From positions 283,814,385 to 283,878,384 of the forward strand of contig JBOZIK010000001.1 in NCBI GenBank assembly GCA_051453625.1: a stretch of 64,000 nucleotides of DNA. The letters run 5' to 3'. Position 1 is the stretch's first letter. Every line of letters begins with the position of its first letter. The position numbers and the translations under genes were made by a program. Shown piece after piece: positions 47,964 through 60,104 of the stretch. The notes below the pieces were generated by a model that saw only the letters and a list, made by a program, of their open reading frames with translations, did not search any database and had not been told where the DNA came from. This DNA is from Welwitschia mirabilis (Eukaryota; Gnetophyta; Gnetopsida; Welwitschiales).

Positions 47964-50470
47964 CCGGACTGCCAGATTTGAGAAAGTCTTGTTCGGTAAA
48001 GATTGGTATAATCCACTGAGCAGATACGGTGAATGCGGCTCGGAGCTACTGCTTTGTGAGGAGCGAAGCGTTTCTCATTAACTTCAGCCAATACCCTCGC
48101 AATTGGCCATCGCAGGTGGGTGCGGATGGGGAATCCTGCTCTTCCGCGATCCGGCAATGCCGGCCTGGCGATCCCCGTGTTTTGATCTGTAAAGGGCCAA
48201 TATGCCTCTTCAGACTATATAAATCTTTACAAATGAATTATTAAGGGCAGAGCCTCTTCAGAATAAGTGAATTATTAATAGGTTCTCGAGATAAACTATC
48301 TGGGTTTGGTCAAAATGTGTTACAGGCAAAAAAATGCATAATGCAGCATTAAAAACCCTCTGCAAAAAGAACGGCAATCAAGCTGGAGGGTAACAAGCAC
48401 TATTGGCTGTTTTTCCCCTTCTTTCAGTCCCCCTTCTTTTACTTTTTAAGCTTTGACAGGGAAAAGAGATGAAACAAAGGTACCCACTATGGGGTTAAAG
48501 GAAGATCAACGGACCGAATCTTGCTATTCATTCAAAAATAAAGGTAAGGATTAGCACGAGTTATGTTTTTGTAGTCAAACGATTTTCGAAAAAAGAAGTG
48601 TTTAAACAATGAATGGGGATGGCACTCTGGATTTTTTCCCCTTTTCTATCGTTTTTCTTGAAAGCAGTGTGCGTGACTCTTCACAGGCAATCCAGAAGAT
48701 TTCAAAAGGCTTCTGGCAGAAATTATTAAATTGTATTCAGACCTGCAAGTTGAATGTGCGATAGCAAATTGGATGACGCTCATGATGCCTCTCCAGAAAA
48801 AGAGAAGGGGCTTTCTGGCTTTCTTTAAAAAACGGACATGTTTAAACAAACCATGAATATCAATGTGGAAACCCAAAGGGTGAACCAGATAATAAGCTTA
48901 TAAGCTCATGAACCCTTGGCTCCTTAATAGAAATGAAAGGCAGAATGTACCAGGCAGCATATAATATGGAAAGCATTACCTAGTGATCTGTGCTAACAAA
49001 TATAAAAGTTGAAGGATTAATGTGAATTCACAACCTACTCTGCCTAAACCAGTCTCTCTCTTTCTCTATTTTCCTGGTAGAGTTGCTTTACGAACTATAG
49101 GTGAAAATTAAAAAGAAAAAAAGAAAATAATAATGAACATTCAATCGCACGAATAATGGGAAGCTTACCTTCCAATGTAATTCGATTTTGAGCCGACAAT
49201 TTGAACTTTCAAGCTTTTCTGCACGAACTGGTAATGAAGATTGCAGACAGGCTGATCGAACAGTAGCGTTTCCTTACCAAATGTAAAGCAACCAAGGAAA
49301 ACACATGAAACCTCTTACTCTTCTTCGCCGCGGAAGCCTCTCTTACACGATGAACTCTGCTTTCTCTGTTTTCCTAAACCCTACCAAGAGATGATTGATT
49401 GCTAATTTCATAACCTTTGAAAGCCGATCGTAATGATCAAGTTGAATGACACCTAATTCTAGAATAAGCGCCTCGCAGAATACTGACTGAACTCAACCGG
49501 AGAGTTCGCTAGTGTTCCCATGAGATAAATCATCCAGATCAGAGCTGAGCCTTGGCCACAGGTCGAATGACAACTCTCACCACCAATCATTATCTTTTCA
49601 AAAATCACGATCGCGAGCCTTTTTGAAGAAGCTAATTGTAAGGGGGCAGAAGAGCAGCAGGATTTGGGTGTATTTAATAGAGCGTTCCTAAAAACACGCG
49701 AGGACTTTGCAAATATGCTGCAAAAAAGTGCTCTCGGACGAGTATTCTGAAGATTTGGAAGGAGAAAATCAATTCAACGCCTTAAGTGACTTTCTTGAAC
49801 TCAAATCTGAAGCTGAATCTCAACAAAAATAAAATCACGAACTCAGAATCCACATGACTAGTGAAAACTCCAAGCTTCTTGCCCGATCTCAGTCTAACAC
49901 TCTAACCGCGTCCATACGTGTTGCCAAAATGAAGTCAAAACTTAGAAGGACGAGGAAATGAACCTCGATTCTTTAATGGTCTGAAACGGAACGGATTTTC
50001 TTCGAGATAATCGCAGACGAAGCAAACTAGTCTTACAGAACAAGAATCAACCATAGAAAAAACTCCAAAGGATAGACAAAATCCGCAAATATCGCCCTTC
50101 CAGTTCCGAACGGGCAAGTAAGATGCCAAAAGCCAAAAAATCCTGCGGAAAAAAGCACGACTTGTTGAAGACGCACTTTTTTTTTCCCAAAACAAAACCT
50201 AAAGCCAAAAGCTATCATTGACTCGAAAACTTCCTTCNNNNNNNNNNNNNNNNNNNNCATCGAGTTCAAATTTCAAAACTGTACCGCTCGACAAACGGAA
50301 GACGCAAGTATCTTTGAGACACAAGAAACAAAATAGCAAACTCAACCAAATCGTTAAAGACGAAAAACAACACACTTAAACAATGCTTACCGGAGCATTC
50401 AAGCCTTTCCTACTAGCAGAGCGAAAACCGGCAAAGTCTCGGAGCGATTCTGACCCCTCGAGCACCTTCT
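47964..50470 (-). other. Probable spliced 5' leader/introns of the EID1-like gene
   Basis: GC-richer than the flanking DNA, with no recognisable coding frame on either strand. Further canonical minus-strand donors lie at CTCCG|GTAAGC (exon end 50391) and TTGGAAG|GTAAGC (exon end 49169). This fits one or more leader exons between the TATA box near 50500 and the coding start near 47963. Separate non-coding transcription is an alternative. Confidence 0.4.
50238..50257. other. Assembly gap, 20 N
   Basis: A short N run in the leader region; single-copy sequence on both sides. Confidence 0.95.
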
Positions 50471-50498
50471 CATCTCAGCACAATTTCGTCAAACGGAT

Positions 50499-50506
50499 TT
50501 TATATA
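50499..50506 (-). promoter_or_regulatory. TATA box (minus strand)
   Basis: The minus strand reads CTATATAAAAT. ACGT-core elements lie upstream of it (to the right) and the GC-richer leader lies downstream. This is the expected arrangement for a minus-strand core promoter, with transcription starting near 50470. Confidence 0.6.
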
Positions 50507-50593
50507 GCACAGACAATGCGATTTAACAAGGAGCAACGACAACAACTCGGGAGCTGAAAATATCTCAATTTTTCGGGATACCAAGAATCTGCA

Positions 50594-50884
50594 ACGTGTC
50601 GCCCTCCGATTGGACTAAAAAAGTTTTTGATCAATGGATCTAATCAAGGCACGTGGATAACAAGCATTTTTGGCCTCTCGAAATTCGAAACGTGTCCGTC
50701 CATCTAAAACCCAAACCAGTAAAATATCTCCCACATAACATCCAGAGCATAAACAAATTAAAAATCATCGGACAGTTATTTTCTTCGGGGAAATGCGTGT
50801 CTACGTGGCACTATTTTTTGAATTCTTTTGATGCCACATCTGCTTCGCCACGTCATCATGGGGACCGCTTTGCCCGACACGCGT
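50594..50884 (-). promoter_or_regulatory. ABRE/G-box/CE3 cluster
   Basis: Within 291 bp: ACGTGTC at 50594-50600 and 50690-50696, CACGTGG at 50650-50656, ACGTGGC at 50803-50809, GCCACGTCATC at 50847-50857 (minus: GATGACGTGGC), and GACACGCGT at 50876-50884 (minus: ACGCGTGTC, the CE3 core). ACGTG(G/T)C is the ABA-responsive element bound by ABF/ABI5-type bZIPs. Plant ABA responsiveness typically needs two ABREs or an ABRE with a coupling element such as CE3. The cluster lies 90-385 bp upstream of the minus-strand TATA box. Confidence 0.7.
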
Positions 50885-50899
50885 CTTTGCACATGCCTT

Positions 50900-52024
50900 C
50901 ACAAATTGGCTTAAATCTGAGACACCCGTCAAATTCTGAAAAGGGTATCTTGTACTATATTTTCTGTTTCTTTGTCAATGGTTACCCTGCAATCCACATG
51001 ACGTCCACTTGCGGCACGCAGCTCTAATAACATTTTTAATAGTTTAATTATTATTATTATAATATCTAGCTTTACGTGCTTTGACCGAACATTATCCCAA
51101 ATAAATATTTTAAAAGCCGATTTAATACGTCAGGCCTCGTCTTTGTTTTTCTAAAATTGGGTAAATGATAATTTTTCTGTTTGTTCTCCGAGGGTATTAT
51201 CATTTCTTTATGGACTCTTAAACCTTAATCCAAACCTACTCAAACTATGGTTCGGTAACTAAGCCAAAACCCATTAAAAGTAATTCACTGTTTAAATAAT
51301 AACCCCACTATCGAGAGAAGAATGCATACTTTAAAATGCGTCTATTGTTAGATTATTAAACAACATATATTATTAGATTATTAAACAATCAAGTTTTGGT
51401 AGGCAACTAAGCCCACTTTTCATTTTGTGGTTTGTCCTATTAATCAACATGACAAAAGAAGCATGTTAACATCAAGGGATTCTCTGGTAAGGTAAATCAC
51501 TGGTTTTGGCAAGTGTGGTACAGATTCTGTGGGTTAACTGAATCTCAAAAAAGGGTAAAAAGATCTTTGATCTTTAAAAATTGTAATTTGCTTAATGTCG
51601 TATCATTTAAAAATTCAAGATTTTTTGGTATCTATATTATTACTTTGACATAACTAGTGCTCCTCCGTACTAGTCTTTGTTATAAACAGTTTTTATGGTT
51701 CAGATACTATCCTATACTTATTTGGGTTACTTTAAGCTTTCCTTATTTGTTAGCGAAAAATAAATAATATATTTTCTTTCTTATAGCTCATGTAAGGCTC
51801 AGACTTTGAAATCCCTATAATCTATTAAGTCCGTTAAAAATCATTTGATAAGAAATCTTACGAGATTGGCAAGCATTAGAAACATTTGTCCTTCATTCAT
51901 AAAAAATCAAATATTTTTAAAATTCTCATTAAAAGCATTTACAAGAAAAATAGGGTGAAAGGTTTTTAAAAATCTCATTAGCAAGGTTTATAAGAAAAAT
52001 ACCCAAAGTAATAATTGTTTTTAC
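50900..52024. other. Upstream flank of the F-box gene promoter, no gene
   Basis: GC falls back to the AT-rich background from about 51030. A short (ATT)n tract is present near 51047-51061. No coding homology was seen. Confidence 0.5.
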
Positions 52025-52660
52025 NNNNNNNNNNNNNNNNNNNNNNNNNNNNNNNNNNNNNNNNNNNNNNNNNNNNNNNNNNNNNNNNNNNNNNNNNNNN
52101 NNNNNNNNNNNNNNNNNNNNNNNNNNNNNNNNNNNNNNNNNNNNNNNNNNNNNNNNNNNNNNNNNNNNNNNNNNNNNNNNNNNNNNNNNNNNNNNNNNNN
52201 NNNNNNNNNNNNNNNNNNNNNNNNNNNNNNNNNNNNNNNNNNNNNNNNNNNNNNNNNNNNNNNNNNNNNNNNNNNNNNNNNNNNNNNNNNNNNNNNNNNN
52301 NNNNNNNNNNNNNNNNNNNNNNNNNNNNNNNNNNNNNNNNNNNNNNNNNNNNNNNNNNNNNNNNNNNNNNNNNNNNNNNNNNNNNNNNNNNNNNNNNNNN
52401 NNNNNNNNNNNNNNNNNNNNNNNNNNNNNNNNNNNNNNNNNNNNNNNNNNNNNNNNNNNNNNNNNNNNNNNNNNNNNNNNNNNNNNNNNNNNNNNNNNNN
52501 NNNNNNNNNNNNNNNNNNNNNNNNNNNNNNNNNNNNNNNNNNNNNNNNNNNNNNNNNNNNNNNNNNNNNNNNNNNNNNNNNNNNNNNNNNNNNNNNNNNN
52601 NNNNNNNNNNNNNNNNNNNNNNNNNNNNNNNNNNNNNNNNNNNNNNNNNNNNNNNNNNNN
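52025..52660. other. Assembly gap, 636 N
   Basis: An N run of non-round length, so probably a sized gap. Nothing can be said of its content. Confidence 0.95.
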
Positions 52661-55600
52661 CTCTTAGAAGTTACATATAGAATATGGACTTGCCACATTC
52701 CCTATAGCAAATTACATGTATGACATTACCACTAACATTAGTATTAAATGTTAGTGACAAATACAAGATAAAAAGGTAGGCATCATTATGATAACAATTA
52801 TCTAATTAAATTACTTACATTTCCTCTTAATTATAGCAATTTCGTGAAAAATGTTTCATCTTTACTACTATTTGGTAAAGACCTCTACATCGCTTTATTA
52901 ATAGCTATCATAACTCAGAGCAATTTTTCTTTTTTATGCCTATATAAGATTCATTCAAAATTCTCATCTAATGCTATTATTTATTTATACACTCTTTTGT
53001 ATAATCTAATTTTCTTTTTTCTTGTAGTATATTTCAAATACAGTAAGTAGAATAAGTGCCTTTTCTCTGTAATAGCTTATTAAAATTATTTAATTACTCT
53101 TATTTTATCACCCACATATTTATATGAAAACATAAAATTTTGAACCTCAAATAAAAATGAACTACTATTTTTTATCCTTCATTTGAAATTATTTATAATC
53201 CTCTAAAGTTAATCCCTACTCATGTTAACCATGCTCAACGTTTATCTAAAAGCATTTAACTTTTGCTACATAAACATTCTCAATGTTAATTTTGCAAGAG
53301 TTCACAATGCACTGTTTTATTCTTACATTTTAGCAACTTTATTGTTTTAAGATCTTATCCTTTCCTTTAATTTCTTGATATTCTAGATTATTTTTCCCTT
53401 GTAGCTTCATGGTTATATATTAAAATGACATCCTTTTTAAAATTTACCTTTCTAAACTATGTGTGGTCCATCTTTCAAATGTTTACAAATTTGTGTTACA
53501 CATATTACATAGTAGCATACATTATTCTTTTAAATTAATGTGTCTATTTACTATCGTTAAACTTTTATGATTTCTTAGAATCTCATTGTGGCATTGATAT
53601 GTTTCTAGTTTTCAAAAGCGTCCTATTACAATTTTTACCCTCTTAATAATATCATTCTCATAGAAAATCTAAGATGTTTAAGTTAGATTTTTCATGTAAC
53701 ATTTGCAATTATTACTTTAACTAAAATTCCACCAACTCTTCTTAGACCTTTAACCAAGGGTTTGTCCTATTATAAATAATTCCTACTATATGATATAGGT
53801 CATTAACTCAAAATAAATAAGTTAATATAAAATTCACACTAAACATCTAGTTCACATGTTCAATATCTTTAACAATGAATGATACGAGAAGTTTCTAAAG
53901 ATTAATAGGGTTCTCATTTTAATGGAATATTATAATTTCAAATATGTATCAAAATAGAAGTATATCTCATAAATACATAAAATACTACACTAAGAAAGAC
54001 AATCAATGTGTAACCATAAAATTAATGTCTATTCATTAGAAAGAATGAAAGTGATCTAGGATTTATATAGGAATGAGTAAAGTGTTACTACATGGATTAG
54101 CTTTACTGCTATTTGTTCTCATATCTTATTTAGTTATATTCAATGTAGAGTAGTTACTGTAACTAACGTATTTACTTCTTTTAGTGATGCACATATGTTT
54201 TATGTTTATAGTAATCATTTTGGTATAAGATATGATGTCCAACTTTCAATATAAAGCCTTGAATGTTGTTATAGCCAATGTTTTTAATTTTAAATACTCG
54301 TTACATGATATAAACACTAATATAAATCTACTCATTGTGGTCTATCACAAGCACCAAGGAACCATTTCTAAAATTAATTAGATTAATATTTATACTATTT
54401 TATATATAATGAATATTATATTATATAGATAAAATAAATGATATTTATTTATATCTATCTTAATCATGTTGCAGAGTGCAGTATGATAAGTTAACAAATA
54501 ACAAGATAATATGGATAATGTGTTTCATATTATGTTGTATCACATTATTTGTATGTTTGATATTCACATTTGATATTTTTATTTACTTATTCATTACTCT
54601 TACATATTATATTTCATTTTTTTCATTATCAATCTTCCTCATAACCAGACTGTATGATATATGCCCCTCATATTGCACTATTGTTCTGACAGGAATAGTA
54701 TGTCAAAGATAAAATAAACTATTAAAGAAATGAAATAATAATTCAAAAAAATGTGTGATATAGATTAGAGAACAAAGTGATTAGAACTCATATATAAGAT
54801 TTTTAAAACTAAGTGAATAAAAGATATAGATTTTAGTCATATAAAATGCATTAAAAGGGAATATAAAAAGGTTTTGTTAAATAAAATAAAGGTAGGATGA
54901 GAAACTTTGAATAGCATTAAGATAAATAATATAAGGGAGTTAAATTAGAAAATACAATTTTCAAAACCAAGATTAGTTTTATGTTTTTCATAGAAGAAAA
55001 CCCCTAAATAATGATGAAAAAGAATTATAGTTGAATTATTCTATGAATGCTCAATTCTATAAAATGTGTTAGAAACATAAGTGTACTGAAGTCAAGCAAG
55101 AAGAAATTATAATATGAAACTATTTGATTGGATTTGTATTATATATGTGTTTATATGTAGCACAAGATGTTAAAGAGAATAAGATAAAAGGAAAAACACA
55201 GAAGTTGTTATAATGTATACTAGGATGGTACATTTAATTTGCAAATCCATCTGGATTGATTAAGTATATGAAAAGTAAAACATATCATGTAGTTAATGCT
55301 AAACCTTAGATAAGTGGTGACAAATATTTTATTTAGTTATAACATGAAGGAAACAATTATTAAGAGTTTCAATAGCTACAGAACTAATTGTATAAATTAT
55401 AAACTTAATGTGTTATAAGTTTTTGTTCCCCTTAGTTAATGCAAAACCAATAGTTAATTTATGTAAATTATTTATTGAATAAAATTAATTGATGTGAGAA
55501 ATTTACACTACTTATGATGCATCATTTTAAAAATTATTTAGTTATAAGAAACTCATTAATTATATACTAAATTTTCTCTTTCTATCATTCACATCTATTA

Positions 55601-56640
55601 TTTCTTGAATTATAACTTATTTTATCTATGAATTACTTAAATGCCATAAATGCTTCCATATGGCATCAAAAACCTACAGTGAATATGTAATTAAGCGTCA
55701 CTACAAGATAAGTTTTTTAAGATCGATGTATGGAGTAAAATGATTAGCAATGGTGAGATTTAATACAAAACCTATGTACATAATAAATAAATAATTCATT
55801 AAATAAAATTCCATAATGGGCTCTTACCTTCACACATTTTGTTTCAAAATTTAACACCAAACAAGCAAAGAACTACCGAAGTACAAAACCTATTTGGGAG
55901 AAGTTTACTCTTCCACATAAGGAGGTTTAAGTAAATGACAATGGACTTTTTACTATGACCATTAAATAATTACTAGAAGCCAAAAATTACACGTTATAAA
56001 ATACTGTGATAAAATTATGCACTTAGAGAAAAGCATTATAAAAATGGATCAAGGTTATAGTTGATGTTATAAATCCAACAAATCTACCATATGATGCACA
56101 ATCTAGACATTTTATATTTTAGTTTTTTAAAGGAGAAGTTAACATCATGATACAATGAAAATCCATGATGTATGATAGGTGGAAGAAAAGTCAATTTATT
56201 ATACGTAATTTTTAGTAAGCTCATTAGGTAGCCCATTAAAAACTAGATACAGAATTTAAAATTTAATAATGAGAGAAATGTTGGTCAACTTGTTTAATCA
56301 AGTTATAAGTCTCCCTAAAAAATAATTAAGATTAGGAGAGTTTCTAATTGACACCAATCCAAAAATGATATATTGTTCATGCATAAGAATTAAATGTCTC
56401 AAGTAGTTATTTGTTTTCTTGTTCATAAAATGATATAATATCAGTGATTTTTCTATGATGCTCATTGAACAAGTTAAGCATTTAATTATCTTTCTTCATC
56501 CTTTAACTTCTATCATGCTACGTCTATTACAACTAGTGAGTTAATCAATGCACATAAGTTGTTTATTTGAGCATTTTATATATTTATATGTATTTAGATT
56601 CATTATGTTTATATTATAAAAGGAGTAACTATGAGGTACC
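52661..56640. other. AT-rich intergenic DNA, no gene recognised
   Basis: Very AT-rich with only short frames. A hydrophobic frame near 54476-54712 is typical of T-rich chance ORFs. No transposon landmarks were seen. Confidence 0.45.
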
Positions 56641-56648
56641 CTACTAAA

Positions 56649-56650
<2 letters not shown>

Positions 56651-56687
<37 letters not shown>
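56651..56687 (+). repeat. (TG)18 microsatellite
   Basis: About eighteen perfect TG units, bordering the decayed LTR fragment to its right. Confidence 0.95.
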
Positions 56688-56689
<2 letters not shown>

Positions 56690-56901
56690 ATCATCATTTT
56701 TACATGCATTTACTATAATGTTTATTCTATTATGACAGTTCCCTCTCATTGGCTCACACTGAGACATTATAGATATATGAGGGATCTCTTAAGCTTGATG
56801 AATAAAGGTAACTAATGGATATTTGGCCAGTGACTAGAGGTCCACTATATATACATATTTGGGTACCCATATATTGGTTTATATTAATACACATATGTAT
56901 T
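56690..56901 (+). mobile_element. Fragment of the gypsy LTR family, opposite orientation
   Basis: Its reverse complement matches the LTRs at 250-430, 9730-9930 and 14980-15240, sharing 'gggtaccc', 'ggccaaa.atccat' and 'ccaatgag' in the same order. The LTRs at 1-16818 belong to minus-strand elements; this one points the other way. The match stops at the CACTA terminus at 56902. Confidence 0.7.
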
Positions 56902-57070
56902 CACTACAAGAAATATAGGTTTTTAAGACGTTTTTCTAATAAAACACCTTAAAAGGCCTTTTGAAATGTTTTATGCAATAAACGCCTTTTAAGGCATTAT
57001 TCTCATCAAACGCCTCAAAAGGTCTTTTAAGATATTCTTTGCGATAAAAACTTCAAAAGATCTTACTTGT
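56902..57070 (+). mobile_element. CACTA (En/Spm-like) transposon terminus
   Basis: It starts CACTACAAGAAATATAGG, the typical CACTA terminal inverted repeat start. Subterminal repeats of the form 'a(c/a)gcctt..aaggc' follow at about 56942-57065 (for example 'acgccttttaaggc' and 'acgcctcaaaaggtc'), which serve as transposase-binding sites in this superfamily. The three bases before it (ATT) may be one copy of the 3-bp target duplication. The other end was not found in the window. Confidence 0.75.
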
Positions 57071-58442
57071 AAAAATAAACAAAGAAAGAGACCCTTGTCC
57101 AATGATGTCTTACAAGCACGCTTTTAGTAGCAATTTTGGAGAAGCCCTTTTCTAGGTAATGAAAACCTAGAAATCATAAGCCTAAATAAGAGCAGTCAGA
57201 AAGGTCATGAAATCATAGTTAAGGTTAGAAAAATAAGATAAAATCTAGTTTCGCAAGTACGCTTTTAGAAGCTCAAAGTATAACAGCCCTGCTTAAAAGA
57301 TGCAGACCATCAAACCCTAGGGTTCATGAGCTTACCAAAAATTGGTAAGAAAACTCTAAAAAGCCAAAAGACCATAACTAAAATGAAAAAAAAACAACTT
57401 AAATATAGAAATAAGATTGGGCAAACGCAAATCATACATGAGGTTTCAGTGGCGACATCACCAAAGAAAGCAACAAGCTCACATTGTTGTGTGAGCTGAT
57501 ATTCAGTGGTGCCAAATCTGATGCCCTAAAACTTAGCAGACATAGTACTAAAAGAATCGTAGTCCCAAAACCCTATTGCGTGGGCAACTGGTGGATTCCT
57601 TTTCAAAAACAGGTTCTCAAACTGATCTACTATAAAGACTTAAGAAATGGTCTTGTTGCAACACTACTCCCCCTTCCATTCCCATCCTCTGTCACAGATT
57701 TTCTTTTTTCCAAACACACCTCTAACGCACAATCCTAAATTGAAAACAATAACCAAGAACAACAATGGAGCTTTTGCCATTCCCAGGTGTGTCTAGTCTG
57801 AACTGAATAGCTTTGAAGAAGCTTCGAAATCCAGGAATTCTCAAGTGGGTTATGGGAAAAGAAGTCTTCTTGAGCACTAAATAAAGAAAATTAGTGTTAG
57901 AATTCATTCATCCTCTTAGGGATTCTTTCAGATATATGAGATAAAATTGCGACTAAGTTCATTACTATAGCACTTTAAACACATGCAAAAAAAGGGACAA
58001 GAGATTCCTAGATGGAATATAGTGATCTTCAAAATATGTTTCCCTTCATTAAAGTATCAGTGGACCGTCATTAGTGATTTAGAAATTGCATTGGATGATT
58101 TACATGAGGAAGAACAATTATGCTCACAAGCTTATATATCAGATGCATATGCATCGCTAACCCTTTGCTTGCATTTCTTAAGCATTGACATATAGAATGC
58201 TACTCTAATTAAGTTTTTTCTCGCGTCTTCCCTTCTAAACAACTCTCTATTTTTTCTTATTTCATTAAAGGGAGAGACTCCTTAGGGAGAAATAATAACA
58301 TTTCTCTAGCATTTTAGGTTTTTTTTAAGAGAGTATTTAAATAAGACATGGATTGTGTTTCTATTAACATGGCTTGTTAGTCCTATGAGTCTACATATTT
58401 GAGAAAGTAAACTAGTTCTACTCTCTATCTTTGTGTAGAATA
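57071..58442. other. Unassigned DNA right of the CACTA terminus
   Basis: Slightly higher GC than the surroundings and some open stretches (57484-57738, 57983-58195), but I do not recognise a protein family. These could be further captured fragments. Confidence 0.35.
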
Positions 58443-58785
58443 CAAGTATTGAATTAACTAAATTGATGTCTTAGTAGCTCATGACTAGCTTGTATCCTTT
58501 GCAAAAATCACTCAATGATTGTTTTGCTACATTTAAGAGGCTGTTTTTTCGTTTGCAATTCATGCTTCCCAAATCAACATATATAGCCTATGTATCCTAC
58601 TTGCATATTCTTATAGTTCAAGAAGCTTCGCTGACTTCACTTGTTCTTTAAGGATACTCTATCCTTTTTTAAGTGTTTTTCACATGTAAGTCTTTTCCAG
58701 TTGAATCTGGCATCCTTAGTAGTTTCATTTCTCATAGTTATGTTTGTTTGTTCTTAGACTTTGTGTGCGGCCTTAAAGTAAGAAC
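58443..58785 (+). repeat. ~340-bp direct repeat, copy 1
   Basis: Homologous to 60955-61345; shared blocks include 'caagtattgaattaact', 'aaaatcactcaatgattg', 'catttaagaggctgtttt' and 'tatgtttgtt'. The copies lie about 2.5 kb apart and flank a group of gene fragments. Confidence 0.85.
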
Positions 58786-59239
58786 TTTAGTTTCCAGATA
58801 AATACAGTTTTGAACAGAAACATACATGACAAATGACATGCACATGCTCTGAAATCAATCTCGCTAATCAATGATATTCAGAAACCTTCAACATGGTTGC
58901 AATCGTTTGCGTATATCTCTTTACCAATCTCCCAAACTAAGCCCCTTAACAAAAAAGTATGCCTCTTTAGATTGTAGGTGAATACTTATCATATATTTGG
59001 GGCTACTAAGAACTATATAGAGAAATTTATTATATATAAAGGATTCAAAACCTACAATAGGTCAATGATTCTACTGCAGCATCCTTATGATACTATAGAG
59101 AACACCTCAAAAGAATTAGCCTTTTCAAGTATTTGGGAACCTCTGATTTATCAGATCCACTAAGTGACATGAATATCCTTCAGTATAGGCCTGACCAAAA
59201 CAAAAGGAAATAAAAACTTACAAAATCAACAGATGCTGG

Positions 59240-59500
59240 TATTCTCTATTCTTCCTTCTCACTTCCTATGTTTTAGGATTAAAAGCAAAATAAGAGCCTT
59301 ACTCATAAAGCTTTGTCTTGATAAGGGGCTCAATGTTTGGAAGAGGGCACAACCACAAAAATAATTCCTTGTGATAAAGCCAACCCCTCCTATGCAACTC
59401 GCTGGAACCATACAGCAGTGATTCATCATTTGTCATACTATAAAATATGTAAAACAGTGTTTCTTTCAAGTAATTTGTAAAGTAACCTGGTAGCAATTTA
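59240..59500 (-). pseudogene. NOT2: CCR4-NOT subunit NOT2 fragment
   Basis: The minus strand reads LLPGYFTNYLKETLFYIFYS, then ELHRRGWLYHKELFLWL, IEPLIKTKLYE, stop, GSYFAFNPKT, stop. This matches the NOT box of plant NOT2/VIP2 proteins ('TLFYIFYSMPxDEAQLY...ELYxRGWxYHxExxLW...EPLVKTxxYERGSYxxFDPNTWE'). The intact protein is a scaffold of the cytoplasmic deadenylase complex. Only ~85 residues remain, with stops replacing Arg and Trp. It is the first of a row of unrelated gene pieces. Confidence 0.8.
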
Positions 59501-59520
59501 GTTAGTTGTTGGGAATAGCA

Positions 59521-59800
59521 TTTGGTCAATCTTCTTCTGCCTTTAGTCTATCATCTTCAACATTTGGACAATCTACTCCAGCATTTGCCTAATCAACACT
59601 TGCATTTGGCCAGACTACCTCAACATTTGGTCCTTCCACATCAGCATGTAGTTCGATCATTGTTTGGTTAGACAACACCAGCATTTGCGCAGTCGACTTC
59701 AGCCTTTGGTCAGAGCACTCCTTCCTTTGGAAACTTGTTTTCAAGTAGCACATCAATTCAAAGTGGGTCTTGTGGATATCTGAAGGGTTTGGATTTATCA
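59521..59800 (+). pseudogene. NUP98: FG-nucleoporin (NUP98-like) fragment
   Basis: The plus strand encodes S/T-rich FG repeats: FGQSSSAFSLSSSTFGQSTP, then LAFGQTTSTFGPSTSA; after a frameshift SLFG, TTPAFAQSTSAFGQSTPSFG and NLFSSSTS. Such repeats form the permeability barrier of nuclear pores; NUP98 is the likeliest source, but other FG-nucleoporins are possible. It carries a TAA, a TAG and a frameshift. It starts within ~25 bp of the NOT2 fragment, on the opposite strand. Confidence 0.7.
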
Positions 59801-59899
59801 CTCTGTGATTCAGTTTCCACAGGAGGACAAAGAGCCCCTATTTAATAGTGTGGACACAACCATGACAATGCTAAATATCACAACCAAATTTGCCCAGGA

Positions 59900-60050
59900 T
59901 GTTAGCTTTTAATAAAGAGCACATTTATAAATCGTTATCTGTTAGACACTTTGATGTAACAACTGTGGTTGACTACCTGGCTGAAAAGGGTATCTCCTTT
60001 TTAGTGTCTCATCAGATCGTTGGAAACACCGTAGCTTCCAGCTTCTCAAA
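59900..60050 (+). pseudogene. ASL: Argininosuccinate lyase fragment
   Basis: The frame reads KEHIYKSLSVRHFDVTTVVD, then YLAEKGISFLVSHQIVGNTV and ASSFSK, stop. It aligns to the plant argininosuccinate lyase region '[43 protein letters not shown]'. The parent enzyme makes arginine and fumarate in plastids. About 45 residues are left, with no neighbouring exons. Confidence 0.7.
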
Positions 60051-60104
60051 ATGATGTGATCTTGCATAGTTTTCCCTTTAGGACCTACATTAGTAAATCC
60101 TATT

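Noticed and set aside
49935-50269. Minus-strand frames of 78-86 codons near the F-box gene leader
   Set aside because: No ATG for the longer one, no recognisable domain, and one reads across the 20-N gap; better explained as leader or intron.
50653-51027. Plus-strand frame of 124 codons
   Set aside because: It starts at GTG, has no similarity to any family I know, and coincides with the ABRE-rich promoter cluster on the opposite strand.
52015-52698. Open frames of over 220 codons
   Set aside because: They consist almost entirely of the 636-N gap.
54476-54712. Hydrophobic 78-codon frame resembling a small membrane protein
   Set aside because: T-rich DNA gives Phe/Ile/Leu-rich chance frames; codon use and surroundings show no sign of a gene.
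59589-59801. Minus-strand 70-codon frame
   Set aside because: It is the antisense shadow of the FG-repeat nucleoporin fragment on plus.
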